Of a stretch of 64,000 nt of DNA, positions 1 through 12,100 are shown one piece after another. A program made the position numbers and the translations under genes. The notes under the pieces were generated by a model. It worked only from the letters and a program-made list of their open reading frames with translations. It was not told the DNA's origin and made no database searches. Each line of letters opens with the position of its first letter. The stretch's first letter is position 1. The DNA is from Xiphias gladius (Eukaryota > Chordata > Actinopteri > Istiophoriformes > Xiphiidae), in the NCBI RefSeq assembly GCF_016859285.1, contig NC_053417.1, positions 15,376,706 through 15,440,705 on the forward strand, read 5' to 3'.

Positions 1-399
1 ATGATGAATTGCAGCAGAGAGGTTGTTCCTTGGCGGATTATAGCCTATTATGACTTTCTCTTTTCAAGCTTTCTCAAGTGTGTGTTCGTGCATGAGTGTG
101 TGGGCGGTGCACCGCATGCACATATGGGTGTATGTTTAAATCAGCGTTTTTAATGGCTATTAATGCGCTGTGGACTATGTGTGTGCACAAACAAGTGTGA
201 AGGGATGCACACAGGTATGGTGTGTACACGTGTATGCATGCATGTGTGTCGTGACGGTGTTGGGGGAGTGTGTCCCAGGGCCTGGTCTCTCTGAGCTCCC
301 TGTACAAAGGACCTGTCTGTTCTCCCTGGTGGCATCTGACTCAGTGTCTGAGCAGCTCCCCAGTCAGCAGGGCCCTGTGCCCAGCCACCCGCCCTGTCA

Positions 400-412
400 A
401 CACACACACACC

Positions 413-443
<31 letters not shown>

Positions 444-458
444 GCACACACACACATA
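400..458. repeat. CA microsatellite, interrupted by CG steps
   Basis: A run of CA dinucleotides with scattered CCA and CGCA interruptions. Long reading frames across it are produced by the repeat and are not genes. Confidence 0.95.
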
Positions 459-1559
459 CAGAGTACACTTGACAATCACGCATGCACTTCACCAGCCTTG
501 CCTCAACTGGATTATGACACATTCACAAGCATGCACGCGCACATGCACACCACCAGCACCCTGGGAAAGCTGATCTCTCGTTAAGCTGGATCACTGACAT
601 TCATACGGCTTTTTGCTCACAAAATAACTTGATTTCACTCACCCCTTCACTTCTGGTTTACAACGAGGCTTATACTTGCGTCAGATATCTCTGTGACTCA
701 TTCTGACTCACTCGTGGTTGAAATCAACAGCAGGTCTCTGCTCACTCTCATGGGTTCGAGCTTCATCGTTGGCTTGCACTGCTGTGAAGGAGGAAAAGGA
801 GGAGGGAGGTGAAGGAGAAATCACCTTCACAGCGATTACACATGCATTATTCATAGGATGGAAATGAATTCACACTGCATTTACAGGTTTTTAATCACAT
901 CTGTACTCTGTGAATGAATATTCATAATGGTTAGAGGGTGATACAGATTGGTTATCTTACATGATACTGTTGGTCAAATTAAATTAGTTTGAGCAGGAGG
1001 AAAAGAAAAGAAAGAAAAGCTTCCAAAATAGCTATTGAGATTAGAGATTCTTTCAGGTTGTTTTTTAATAATTTCAATTTCGTTTTGGAAAGGTTGCATA
1101 GTTTGTCTGATTTATGCAAGCCGATAGAGTCGGCCTCTGTGCCTGCATTCAAGGTCAGGATTACCACATGAATATAACTGCTTGAATGCAAGCGACATAT
1201 TATTGCCATGACCTCAGAAACAGGATGATAATGTTTGCCTTGTGGGAAGATGATAGCACAATGCTTTAGATGTTCTCCAGATTATTTCCAAAGGTCTTTG
1301 TCCAAAATGTCTCTGCTGTGATTCTACACCGAGCAAGAGCGCATAATGATTTTAGATCATCCATGGATGGAGCCATTTGAAATGTAATTATGCTTTGATA
1401 TCACATTACCTGGATCCTGTCCTTTCATCCTCTTAAGAGGCTAGTCTCACACAATGTGCCTCTCTTCTACCCTTTTGGTAATAACACATGAGTGATGGAA
1501 AACAAGAGAAGAGAAGAGTAAAGAAGAAAAAAGTGAGTTGGATGAATAAAAGTAGAGGG

Positions 1560-1561
<2 letters not shown>

Positions 1562-1592
<31 letters not shown>
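1562..1592. repeat. GA microsatellite
   Basis: About fifteen uninterrupted GA dinucleotides in the rbms2 intron, in a purine-rich stretch. Confidence 0.95.
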
Positions 1593-1595
<3 letters not shown>

Positions 1596-1992
1596 AAACA
1601 AGAGACAGGTTCAGCTGAAGTCCCGCCAGACTACTATCTCCACCATCTCTGAATATCTGTTTTCTCCTTAGATCTCATTCATGCATCTCTCTTTCTTCGC
1701 AAGGCCAAAATGAAATCTGCCTTAAACTTCAAACCCTCTACCCCTTCTCTGAACTGTTTTATTAGCTGCCTGATGTCCTCTATCTGCCACCCATTCAAAT
1801 ATCAGACATCGCACACACTTCCTGTTGAAATGTTATATAAATACCCTAATGCTGATGGCACCAACTTTTTTATGGCCCTGACTTTTTGGAGGGATCCTGT
1901 TGTCATGATATAGTTGTGATTCTGTCATGAGGAAATGACGAACTGCTCCACATCCTCATTCTTAAATCCTCTTTTGGCTTCTCTGCACGCAG

Positions 1993-4524
1993 CAACAGGA
2001 GCAGGACCCCACCAACCTATACATCTCCAACCTGCCACTGTCCATGGACGAGCAGGAGCTGGAGAACATGCTGAAGCCATTCAGCCAGGCTATTTCCACA
2101 CGCATCCTCCGTGATGCCAACGGAACCAGCCGAGGAGTAGGCTTTGCCAGGTACAAACTTTGTTTTTTTAGTCACATGTATTAGGAAATCGGGTGTAAGA
2201 TGATTAGTGATGGTAGAGCCTCTTGTGCTTTGAAGGAAATATCCAGTAACACAAAGAAATATTCTAAAATTGAGTGTAGCCAGCACTAAAGTTACAGGTC
2301 AAATTTAGTATCAATCATGGTGAGTGAGCCCTCTGGTGGCCAATGTGGGTAGAAAATCTCCCACTGGATATATTAACACACAGCATGATGCCTTGTCACC
2401 TGCCTGTGTTAAACACAGTGCTTGTTTTTAAAAGACACTTAGCATAATCTTCTCCTATAGGATGGAGTCAACAGAGAAATGCGAGGCCATCATCCAGCAT
2501 TTCAATGGAAAATATATCAAGACTCCACCTGGAGTTCCAGGTGAGTTTTTTTTTTTTTTTTTTTTTTTTTTAACTTTTTGTTGGATATCTTTGAGCTGAA
2601 ATCTTGTTTGGATAAAGCATCTTTTAAACAAATAACTAGCCAAAGGAAATAATCTAATCCAAAGATTTTTACATTCATGAAACTGAATATTATGTTTCAT
2701 GTAACATGATATTTTCTTATTTTGAAATAGTGCCGTCAGAACCCTTGTTGTGCAAATTTGCTGATGGAGGCCAGAAGAAGCGCCAGAGCCAGGGAAAATA
2801 TCTGCAGAACGGCCGGCCCTGGACGAGAGATGGGGAGAATGTGAGTTTAGGATTTTTCTTCATGCCTGATGACTGCTGTTTAGACTGTTTTTCTTATTAT
2901 GCAACATAGCTTGAAGCTTGTGATACAGCACATTGATCAGCCTCATAATGACACGCTCCTTCCTCTTTTTCCTCCAGGGAGGAATGACCCTTACCTATGA
3001 CCCCAGCACAGCCTTACAGAATGGGTCAGTACTTCTACTCTGACAAACCCCTCGTATACCCAGAGGGACTGTGATCACGTTGCGGTGACTAATGACTTTG
3101 TGTCTCTTTCCGCAGGTTCTACTCCTCTCCGTACAGCATTGCGCCCAACCGGATGATTGGACCGACCTCCCTCTCGCCATACATGCATTCACCGGTGTCC
3201 ACTTACCAGGTACTGGGGTATTTTCAGACCTTCAAAGCTGGGGTGTCAGTTAGTTAAGACGCTAGTCAGCGACAGACAAGGCCAGGCCTTTTATCACATA
3301 CCTATAAATCCTATCACTGTGAACCATTAAGTCCCAAAAAATGCTTTATTTGTAAAAACAGCAGAGCTGAATTTATCTGGCCTGCTTGTCTATTTTCTAA
3401 ATTAATATACCCCATTCATATTATGTGATGCTGTTTTTTTCTTGTTCCTGCAGGTACACAACCCATCCTGGATACATCACCAGTCGTACATCATGCCACC
3501 CACAGTGAGTATCTAGAAGCTGTTGTCTTTCCTTCCTGTTAATTGCTTCTTGACCTGCCGAAATCTGTTAATATTCTGCTGCCTTCACGATCTTTCAGAC
3601 TGCCATCAATGCTCTGTCAGACTGTCTGTCTAACAGTCTGTTTGTCTCGGAGGCAGGCTCTAACACCACTGTGTGTTTTTTTTGTTTTTTTTCCACAGGG
3701 AGCAGTCCTGACACCAGGAATGGACCACACCATGTCCATCCAGCCGACCTCGATGATAGGGCCACTGACACAGCAGCTCAGCCACCTCTCCATGGGCAGC
3801 AGTGGCACGGTGAGTAGAGTGCAGAACGTTTAGGATTCAGCTATCATCGATTATTTAACTGCTAAAGCTGCATTAGGCAAATTGAAACATTGGTGGCGCC
3901 ATATGACAGCTGAGAGCAACTGTCTACCGAACTGGCCAGTCCGTGACTGTGTTATATAAGGCAATACCAAAGGGATGAGAGAAGCAATGATCTCAGTTTT
4001 TCCCTAGTGTTCTTTCACAACCTCTTAGGATCTGTCGAATACTTTTGGGGGAGATAACTAGAATTTTATTTGGGCAAATAATGTGAATTCTTCGGTATGA
4101 ATTGCGTGGGGTGCTCTTCTTGAATTGCAGCTAACTTTTGTAATTTTGGCTGATGAAACTTGTTGTAATTTTAACGTATAATTCTTGTGTCATGCAGCTT
4201 TATTTGACAGTGTTATTACCAGTGTAGCTGTCATGTCCAATGAACTTACTATTTCCATTCTCCTCCAGTATATGCCTGCAAACACATCTATGCAGGGGAC
4301 CTACATCCCCCAGTACACCCAAGTGCCTGCCACCAACATCTCAGTTGAGGTAATGACCTCTGTTTTCTCTCACTAGAACAGTTCTAACACAAAAATGTTA
4401 TGTGAGACAATCACTTACGAATTTATTTTTTCTGCCTCACTCTCAGGAAAGTACCGTCCAACAACCTGTTGCCATAGAGACACCAACAGAACACACAACC
4501 TACTCCTACCAGCATAACAAGTGA
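1993..4524 (+). CDS. rbms2: RBMS-family single-stranded nucleic acid binding protein, RRM2 to C-terminus (partial, 5' exons outside window)
   Basis: Nine coding exons with GT-AG borders: 1993-2150, 2461-2540, 2731-2840, 2978-3024, 3116-3209, 3454-3504, 3699-3809, 4269-4349, 4447-4524. They sum to 810 nt, giving 269 residues and a TGA stop. The first two exons carry the second RRM, with RNP2 (LYISNLP) and RNP1 (RGVGFARM). The following exons give the Gln/Pro/Ser/Tyr-rich tail with [23 protein letters not shown] and a YSYQHNK end. The family binds AU-rich single-stranded RNA or DNA and affects mRNA stability. RBMS2 is preferred over RBMS1 and RBMS3 because of ALQNGFY, the NPSWxHHxSY block and GPLTQQL; RBMS1 or RBMS3 remain possible. 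The exons for RRM1 and the start codon are not in the window. Confidence 0.93.
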
Positions 4525-7500
4525 AGAGGTGGGTTTTGATCAGTGCTTGTGTTTGTGCATGTGCGCGCTTGTGGGTATCTCTGTACTGCGTATACATCTT
4601 AACTAAAAAAAACATTTTTTTTTTTTTTCTCTCGCTGTGATGTGACTACAAAAGGAGACGGCGCAGCAGTATCTCTTGTTTCTAATTGGTCTTGTCATCC
4701 TGTGTCAGATCTTCCTCTGGAACCGCAGTGACTCTCAAGGGGCCCAAGTGCTGAAATTCGGCACAGTGACTCTGCACGTAAGGCACCAGACACTCGGGAG
4801 GAACGTGGACTGTTACACAGAAATGACAAAAAAAAAAAAAAAAAAAGAAAAGAAAAAAAATTTCTACAAACTCATATTTTAAAACAAACTCTTTCACTCC
4901 AAACAAGCAAGGCTGGAGGAAAGCAGGCAATGGGAAATGGAAGAACAGAACAAGGAGCGTCTATTTTGATAACAGTCAAGAAAAAAAGTCACACACAGAC
5001 ACACATTACGCATGTTTAAAAGATTTATTTGAACATTATTCTTATTTTTTTCTAATACTACTCTGGGGAGCTAGAATGAAACCAGGAGAAGAACATTTCA
5101 ACACCATGATTTATTTTGAGTCATATTTTGCTTTGACCTTTTGTAAGATGTGCTGATTTTACTTCTTTTTCTTTTTTGGTCTGATACTATAAGGCTTTGA
5201 ACCTGCCTTTTTGTACATAATTCTTTGTTTTGGTGTGTTCCTAGCTTCATGTGGCCTAGTTTGATTGATTTGTGCAAATGTTTGACAACAGAAGGCTCAA
5301 AAAAAAAACAAAAAAAAAAACTGAAGTCATTCAAAAAGCTGATGACTCATATTTTAGACAGATATGGTGCTGACTTGGATTAGCTTCTCTTGAAGTGGCG
5401 GCGAGTTTTTCGGGTATGAAACCTTACCTGAAGTGGTCTCACTTCTCTTTGGCACTTGACTCTCAAATTATTTATGGTTCCAACAATCTCGACAAAGCTT
5501 CAGACAATCAGAAGATTAAAAAGAAGAGAAAGTTTAGAGACGGCGGTCATTAATGACAGATTTCACAAAGAAGACTTTTTTAAGAGAGCTTAATAGATTT
5601 AAAGCATTCCAGAGATTATCAAAAAGTTCTAAATATTGATTGACTTTGAGCTGCTCCACTTGACGAAATCCAAAGTTGACAGGGATCACATCTCATGCAG
5701 AGCTGCCTGTAAATAAGAGATTTAAATTTATTTAGGCTTTCTTTTGACTTTCTTTTATCAATGTAGTAATGGTTCGGTTATTTTAATAACAACATTGTAC
5801 CAACTTGTCTGAACAAAGCAATTTATGCGTTGCTGTGTTTTCTGTTTTCCCCTCATGTCCCTTTTATAAAAGGGGAAGCTGAATCTCCACTAAATCCCAA
5901 AAAATGTATTTTCTGAAGCAAGACTTAGATGTTGTTATTAGAGTAAGAAGTTCTTATTACATAGACATGGAAAGCGACTGATAAAGCGTGGCTCTGCCCT
6001 GTTATATCTTCAGAAAACACTATCTAGGTGGCTGATTATGGCCAGTAGAGAGATGATTTAAGACTGGCCATTGCTGTGTGTTTGCATCTGCTTCTGCATT
6101 TCTGTTTTTCACCCTCATGGTTTTTTTTTGTTTTGTTTTTTGTTTTTTTTACATTTCTTATTTAAAGGTTTCTCACATTTTTTTAAAAATTCAGTTTTAT
6201 TACTTTTAAGATTGATCCTGTTTTTCAAAGAAGTTTTGATTTTATTTTTGATAGAGTGTTGAGTGTTTCAAATAGTGAGAAATAGTTGTTTTCCACTTTT
6301 TTTTTAAAAGAGTGATTTGTTTGTATGTTTGCATACTTCTCTTGTTCTGGTTTCAGTGTTGATGTCAAAGAGGCTTTAATGGTTTTTTCGTTTTTTTTTT
6401 TTTTTTAAGACATTTCAGTTCTGTCTGTGTCACAAATGTTGGCACTTTATGAAACATGACTCCTGATCATGGATGAATTATGTATGCTAGGTTCAGATAC
6501 ATTGTTACAGAGTTGTACCCCAAGCAGTTGGGAACAATGTAAGAGAAATATATGTTCAAAACCTTGACTTACCTCATCCTGCCAGAGCAATGTAGATTCA
6601 GTTTGTGTACAAGGTTCACAGGCAATAACCAACTACAGTAGGTCTCATGGCTGCTCACAGCTGGTACTGTGTCCACATCCTTTAACTCTTCCGTCCAATG
6701 CCCGGAAAACATGCCCAAGGTCTGATGATCTATGCAATTAATTTATTATCCTTATAAATGCAATACTACCGATATCCAAGAGACACCTCACATTATGACA
6801 ATGGATCACCTCACAAGATGACTTCACATTCTGGCTAACGTGGATTTTATCTTTCACTATACATACATTGAGATTTTTTTTTTCTGACTGACACATTCAT
6901 CTTTGGTTCATTAATTGTCAGTAAAATTGCTGCATTAAAAGGGAAGTATTTCATACCAAAATGTGGTTAATATGACTGTAGGAAATGTAGGAACTATAAA
7001 AAAAAAAAAAAAAAACCAATATGGCAAGTGTGCTTTATGTGTATGAAGGTGGGTGTTGCCCGCTTGTCTACCCAATTTTTTTTTTTTTTTGGAATATGGA
7101 CACTATAGGGTTGTGTTAGCCATAATTCACTGTTCCATCCAATTGCAATTTATATGTTCTGATTACATTTTGTGTTTCCTGTCTAGTCCTGTTTGTTAAC
7201 TTGCTTTCTTCTTTCTCTAAATTACTGAAACTGCTCTCTTCTCTTAAACCATGAAACAGTTCATTTCCAGGAGAAAATTAATCTTCACAGAAATGCCTTA
7301 GATTTCACTGGAAGGGATTAGTGAAGTGCTACTCCGATTTGGTGGGCTTGACCTCTGACTGGAATTTTTTTTCGTGCACTGCTAACGTTGAAAAGATTTT
7401 TGTAATGTCAGAACTACTCTGAACATAGATCTATGAAGCAAAGAAATATTTACAACTTTTAATTACTATTTTGTATTCCTTTGTCATTCCATTATCTTTA

Positions 7501-7845
7501 TCCAAAATACTGAAGAGAAACTAAGTGGTGGCTTACTGAGTCTAAAGAACTATTGCTGCTAAGTTTGGATTGCTAAGAATTTAGAAAGCTTTTAGCTGAA
7601 GGTCATTCAATATTTCGAGTCACATATGGGACCAGTTTGTAACTTATGTTCAACGTTGTCCATGCAGTCTTTTTTTTGTGCATCAAACAACTTCTCCTCA
7701 GTAAATGTTTGTCTGTCTGTGCCATGATGCAGGTCCTTTGTCTCCGTCATAGAAAAAAAAACCCTACAGCTATTAAACTTTTAACTTGGTTTGATTTTGA
7801 ACTTGTCATTTTTTTTTTAAATAAAACTTTTTCACTGTGGTTTCT
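4525..7845 (+). other. rbms2: rbms2 3' UTR
   Basis: An AT-rich stretch of about 3.3 kb without coding signal follows the TGA at 4522-4524. It contains many A and T homopolymers (near 4828-4860, 6990, 7078, 7811) and ends at an AATAAA. A donor-like agag|gtgggt directly after the stop and an acceptor-like tacaaaag near 4655 suggest a possible intron inside the 3' UTR. The end is inferred from the poly(A) signal only. Confidence 0.6.
7820..7825 (+). terminator. rbms2: Poly(A) signal of rbms2
   Basis: AATAAA followed within 30 bases by a GT-rich downstream element (ctgtggtttctgtgg). This is the best candidate end of the rbms2 transcript. Confidence 0.6.
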
Positions 7846-7851
7846 GTGGTT

Positions 7852-9118
7852 TTTATTACACAAGGAACCACTGGCACATTTAAAAAAAAAAAAGAGATAA
7901 AGCACTCCAAATAAGCCAAGACACATGTCCACATTCTTTCATGTTTATCAAATTATCAAATGTGGCAATTTTTTATACCAAACCAAACTGATTTTGAGGT
8001 AATACACAAAAAACAGTCACAATACATGAGAATTTATTTCTAAAACAGACTTGGATCTAGATAAAAATAGATAAGAAATAGGTAAAAAAAAAAAAAAAGT
8101 ATATTACACTGTTCAAGAGGCTGTATATGTTTGAAGTATGTACAAAGTTCAAAATATACTGAATATGCCCAAAATTTGCTGTTCAACTAAGAGACTCTGA
8201 AATACATAAAATAGACTTTGAACCTTAATTTACAATCTTTTATCAAGACTAATTAATATGAAAGAAATTGCAAAACTTTTTTACCCTGCTGTTTTAGGCT
8301 GTAACTAAGACCGTTTTGTTATACTTGCAAGTCAGAGGCAAGGTAAGAACATTCTGTTTTCATTATAAATCATACTCTGAGGCAATGTCACATTTGAAGA
8401 CTTATGTGCATTTTAATCAAACAAGGTACAAAAATAATCTTGTTCTGGGTGTAATATTCATATTGCAGAAAAAAAAGAAAACAAAACAAGTCCCACGCCC
8501 AAATACAAAGAGACAAATTTTTAGACTAGATACCATTCAAATTTCAGTTTTGTGGGCATTCATACTGTCATGGTAAATTTTCCTTTGCACATACCAAGAG
8601 TATCAAACATTGACAGAAAAATGTAGTATTACTGTCATTATAAAAACAATGCAGCATAATACACTCATCTCCCTGTAAGACAAAAACATGTAAACTTTGT
8701 GTGTCTGCATCAAACCCAACATTGCAGCTCAGAGTATGGTCTGTAAGTCAGTAAGTGTGATTTCAAAAACAGTTCTGGCTGGGCAATATAAAAACACGCA
8801 GTGTTTCAGCTGCTATACTGATGCTCCACGGGTGCACCAAAAAACAAAACAAAAAAAAACTGGAGAAGAGTACTGGGAGGCAGTGCTTAGGTGCTCCAGC
8901 AACATCCCATCAGCCAAGATCAGCTGAGGGCTTCACTGGCCTTGAAGGATGGAGTGAGGCAGAGCTGGTTCCTGATCTGATGAGCTGGTGTGCAAATCCT
9001 TCCCAGAACAGGATGTCTGTCAGTGGGCCGTGTTGTTGAACGCAGCTCGGCCGTAGTCACGGCGCGTGTTTGTAACACCATGAGCTGACTATACAAGTTC
9101 ACATTCCTCACCCTGACA
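7852..9118 (-). other. senp1: 3' UTR of the SENP gene
   Basis: AT-rich sequence after the SENP stop codon (complement of 9119-9121) with no coding signal. Minus-strand AATAAA motifs lie at 8033-8038 and 7852-7857. The second would make the transcript overlap the end of rbms2. Confidence 0.5.
8033..8038 (-). terminator. senp1: Candidate poly(A) signal of the SENP gene
   Basis: AATAAA on the minus strand about 1.1 kb after the stop codon. A second copy occurs at 7852-7857. Confidence 0.45.
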
Positions 9119-12100
9119 TCACAACAGCTTATGGTTCAGAATCTCCCAAACCATCCTTCTTCTAAAGTAGGGCATGTGTTTCTGTGAATAAGAAAAGAAA
9201 GATCATGTGAGCCATTTTTAGGACACCATTATTTCACCAGGTAAATCTTTTTTGTTGCTGCTGTTGGTGATTACCTGTGTGAACGTGATTGGCTTGTCTT
9301 TGGTAATGTAATCTGCATATTTGCACGTGAACATTCCACAGTCGCTACCATTCATCTGCTGAGGGATTTCCTGAGAGCAAGGAGGAATAAAAATGTTAAT
9401 GAACATTTAAAAAGGTGCGAGTAAACTCTAAACCAACCCGCAATGCAAAATGAAATGAATCATCTGTGACAGTTTGACAGGACATTTCATCAATACCAAC
9501 AATTAACATTACTTTACAAACGGCTAAGATTTTGCTTTGGAAATTCACTCTATCCCATTTTAGCACTTTTCTTAAAGACAAGCATCCCGTGTAATGTGAC
9601 ATTTTGCTCTTGACAATGCAACAGGATTATTAATAGATTTTGCACCGTAGTATATTGTATCTTATCAATATTTCAAATGTATCCTTGCCCCAAAAAAAAA
9701 AAAAAAAAAAAAAGTCACAGTAACACAATACGACATTATAAACAACACTGCTCTTTTAATGAGAAACACAATTCTACTACTAGAACAAAATTTTAAAAGC
9801 CCTACCAGTGGGTCTGGAAGGCGGACTGCTCCTTAAATACAAACAGCCTAAAGTGGACTGGACTGACTGGCTGGCTGAGAAACTAAGACTGCCATTTTTA
9901 TGGTACATTTCCATAGTTGCATTATATGAAGCTAAAAGAAGCTTTGCTTTTCTATACTGGCCACTTCATTGATGTCCCAATGAAACAAACTGTACATTTA
10001 CATGCACACTAATATTCCACTATTATTCAGAATTGGATACACAATGAAATAGCATATTCTGTTTGGATATTCCAAATTTGGCCTTATTCTGAATTTAGCA
10101 TTTTCCGATTAAGATATGTGGGACACACCTATATTGTTCAGGTTTAGGAGCACTCTTTGGACATGTATACAGCACATTCGGAATATGCGGGGTCGGGGTT
10201 TTTACAGCAGTTTGCCGCACATGCCCTCTTGCCTGTTTACAGTCAGCTCTGTGCATTGTACACAAACCAACTAGACAACAGTTTGCAAGGCTGGGTAGAG
10301 ATGAATTACCAAAAGAACATTTCTGGATGGAAGTAGAAACATACCTATTTTTAAACATTATGAAAGACTTGGATATCAACAGGTCTTTGGATGTGCGCAA
10401 ATATCGCAATGCTGACCTTTTCAATAAGGTGGGGAGCATTTTACATTAATCACAGTATGCACAGCTGCATATAAAATGGAATATTAGCAGAATATTCATT
10501 TTCATTAGCGATGTAAACCAGCTTTTAATAATAAGGGCTAAAACTGGAATATATTGTGCATGTAAACAGTGAAAATGAGCTGTATGCCAACAGATGATTA
10601 ATAGGCTTTCCCTTCATACGTACTGCAGCCCCACTAACTGTCAAAGCACCCCAAGACATTTTCTTCTTCTAAATTTACTCAAATATGTACAAATATAGAT
10701 TGTTAAGCCCCTCGAGGCAAATTTGTAATATTGGATTATATAAATAAAATCTGACTTGACTGGACTTGAAAAAACACCTCTCCTTAGGTTTGTTCCAACT
10801 GTCCACTTTAAAACATATGGTGAGTACTATGGCAACTTACAATTTCTCTAAAAGTATCTACTGATTTTTTTGTCTACTACTACTGTGAAAGTACCTACAG
10901 GTTACAAAGAATTTAGTAAGGGCTTTAGGATAAAACATGGTGATGTATTTACAATCAAAACGAGTCCACTGGTAATCACTTTGCACTGCACCATGGATCT
11001 GGACAAGCTGGCCATTGAAAAACTATAAACCTGGAGCTTTCTGCTGATAACAGAAGCCCATCTAGAATTCCTAAATTGCATGGAATCTGATATCACAGCA
11101 TGACATGGCACAACAATGAAAACAGACTACTTGATGTTCTCAGCCCTCATGTGTGTTGGACTTACACTGCGCTTTTTGCTGTGTAGAGTCCAGCCTGAGG
11201 TATCCAGTTCTTCGCCCTTCTTGTCCTTACTTTCCTGCTGCAGGTATTCACTGGGGAAACAAAAATGAATTACTTGCTAAAGACATCAATGGCTCATAAA
11301 AATGTATTTGCTGGAGTTACATTTAGCTTTTCAAATATACATCCTATTCAACAAATGAACATATCTGATACAGAAACTTACAACAATATTTTGCATGCTT
11401 CATCATTGTTTCCTCCCATAGAATCAAAGTACATGATAGCCTTTTTGCGGAAATCCACCACCTGAGAGAAAGAGTTGAACAATAAAAAATTGCAAAAATA
11501 AATCCAAAATAAAGACTGTTACTTCCAAGTTCACAATGATGGTCACTGAGACTTACAGAGAGGCACCAGTGCATCTCCAAGTGGACAGGAACCAACAGGA
11601 TGTCTTTAGAAAAGATGTCCATCTTTTTGGTCCAGCGGCGGAGAGCGGAGTAGCCACTCCTGCGCAGCTTTGGATAGAAAAAAGTGTTGAACGTATTGAC
11701 TGATGGCAGCCTGGGGTCCTTGCTGCGCTCAACCAGCAGGTTCATGTAAAAATTGATCACCTAAGAGATTAAGGAGGGACAGTTTCAATTAGCTGGACAA
11801 GCACCAATGCATGACTCAGTTGTGCAACAGATATTACATGCACAATATAACCATGGTCATGTATTTTTTTATATTATAATGTATGCATTACAAAAAAGGT
11901 TATAATGTCCACCTACTGCAAAATAAGTTCACTCAGATCTTTGCTTGAATATAATGTGTACTCACTTCATCATTCAGCCAGTTGAGGTTGCTGAGGGTGT
12001 TTAGGTCTTTGCGCGTAAGGCTGAGACCAAAACCTTCACTTAATACTTCATGAGGACTACCTCCTCTCAGCACCCTGTTCACCTCAGCCTCCATTTCCTT

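Larger units (their letters stand above)
1..1992 (+). other. rbms2: Intron of rbms2
   Basis: No exon is recognisable here; the RRM1 exons of the rbms2 gene must lie left of the window. The stretch holds a CA/CG microsatellite near 400-458 and a GA tract near 1563-1592. It ends in a good acceptor (gcacgcag) just before the first visible exon at 1993. Confidence 0.7.

Noticed and set aside
748-775. gggttcgagctt resembling a tRNA B box
   Set aside because: No matching A box or cloverleaf around it.
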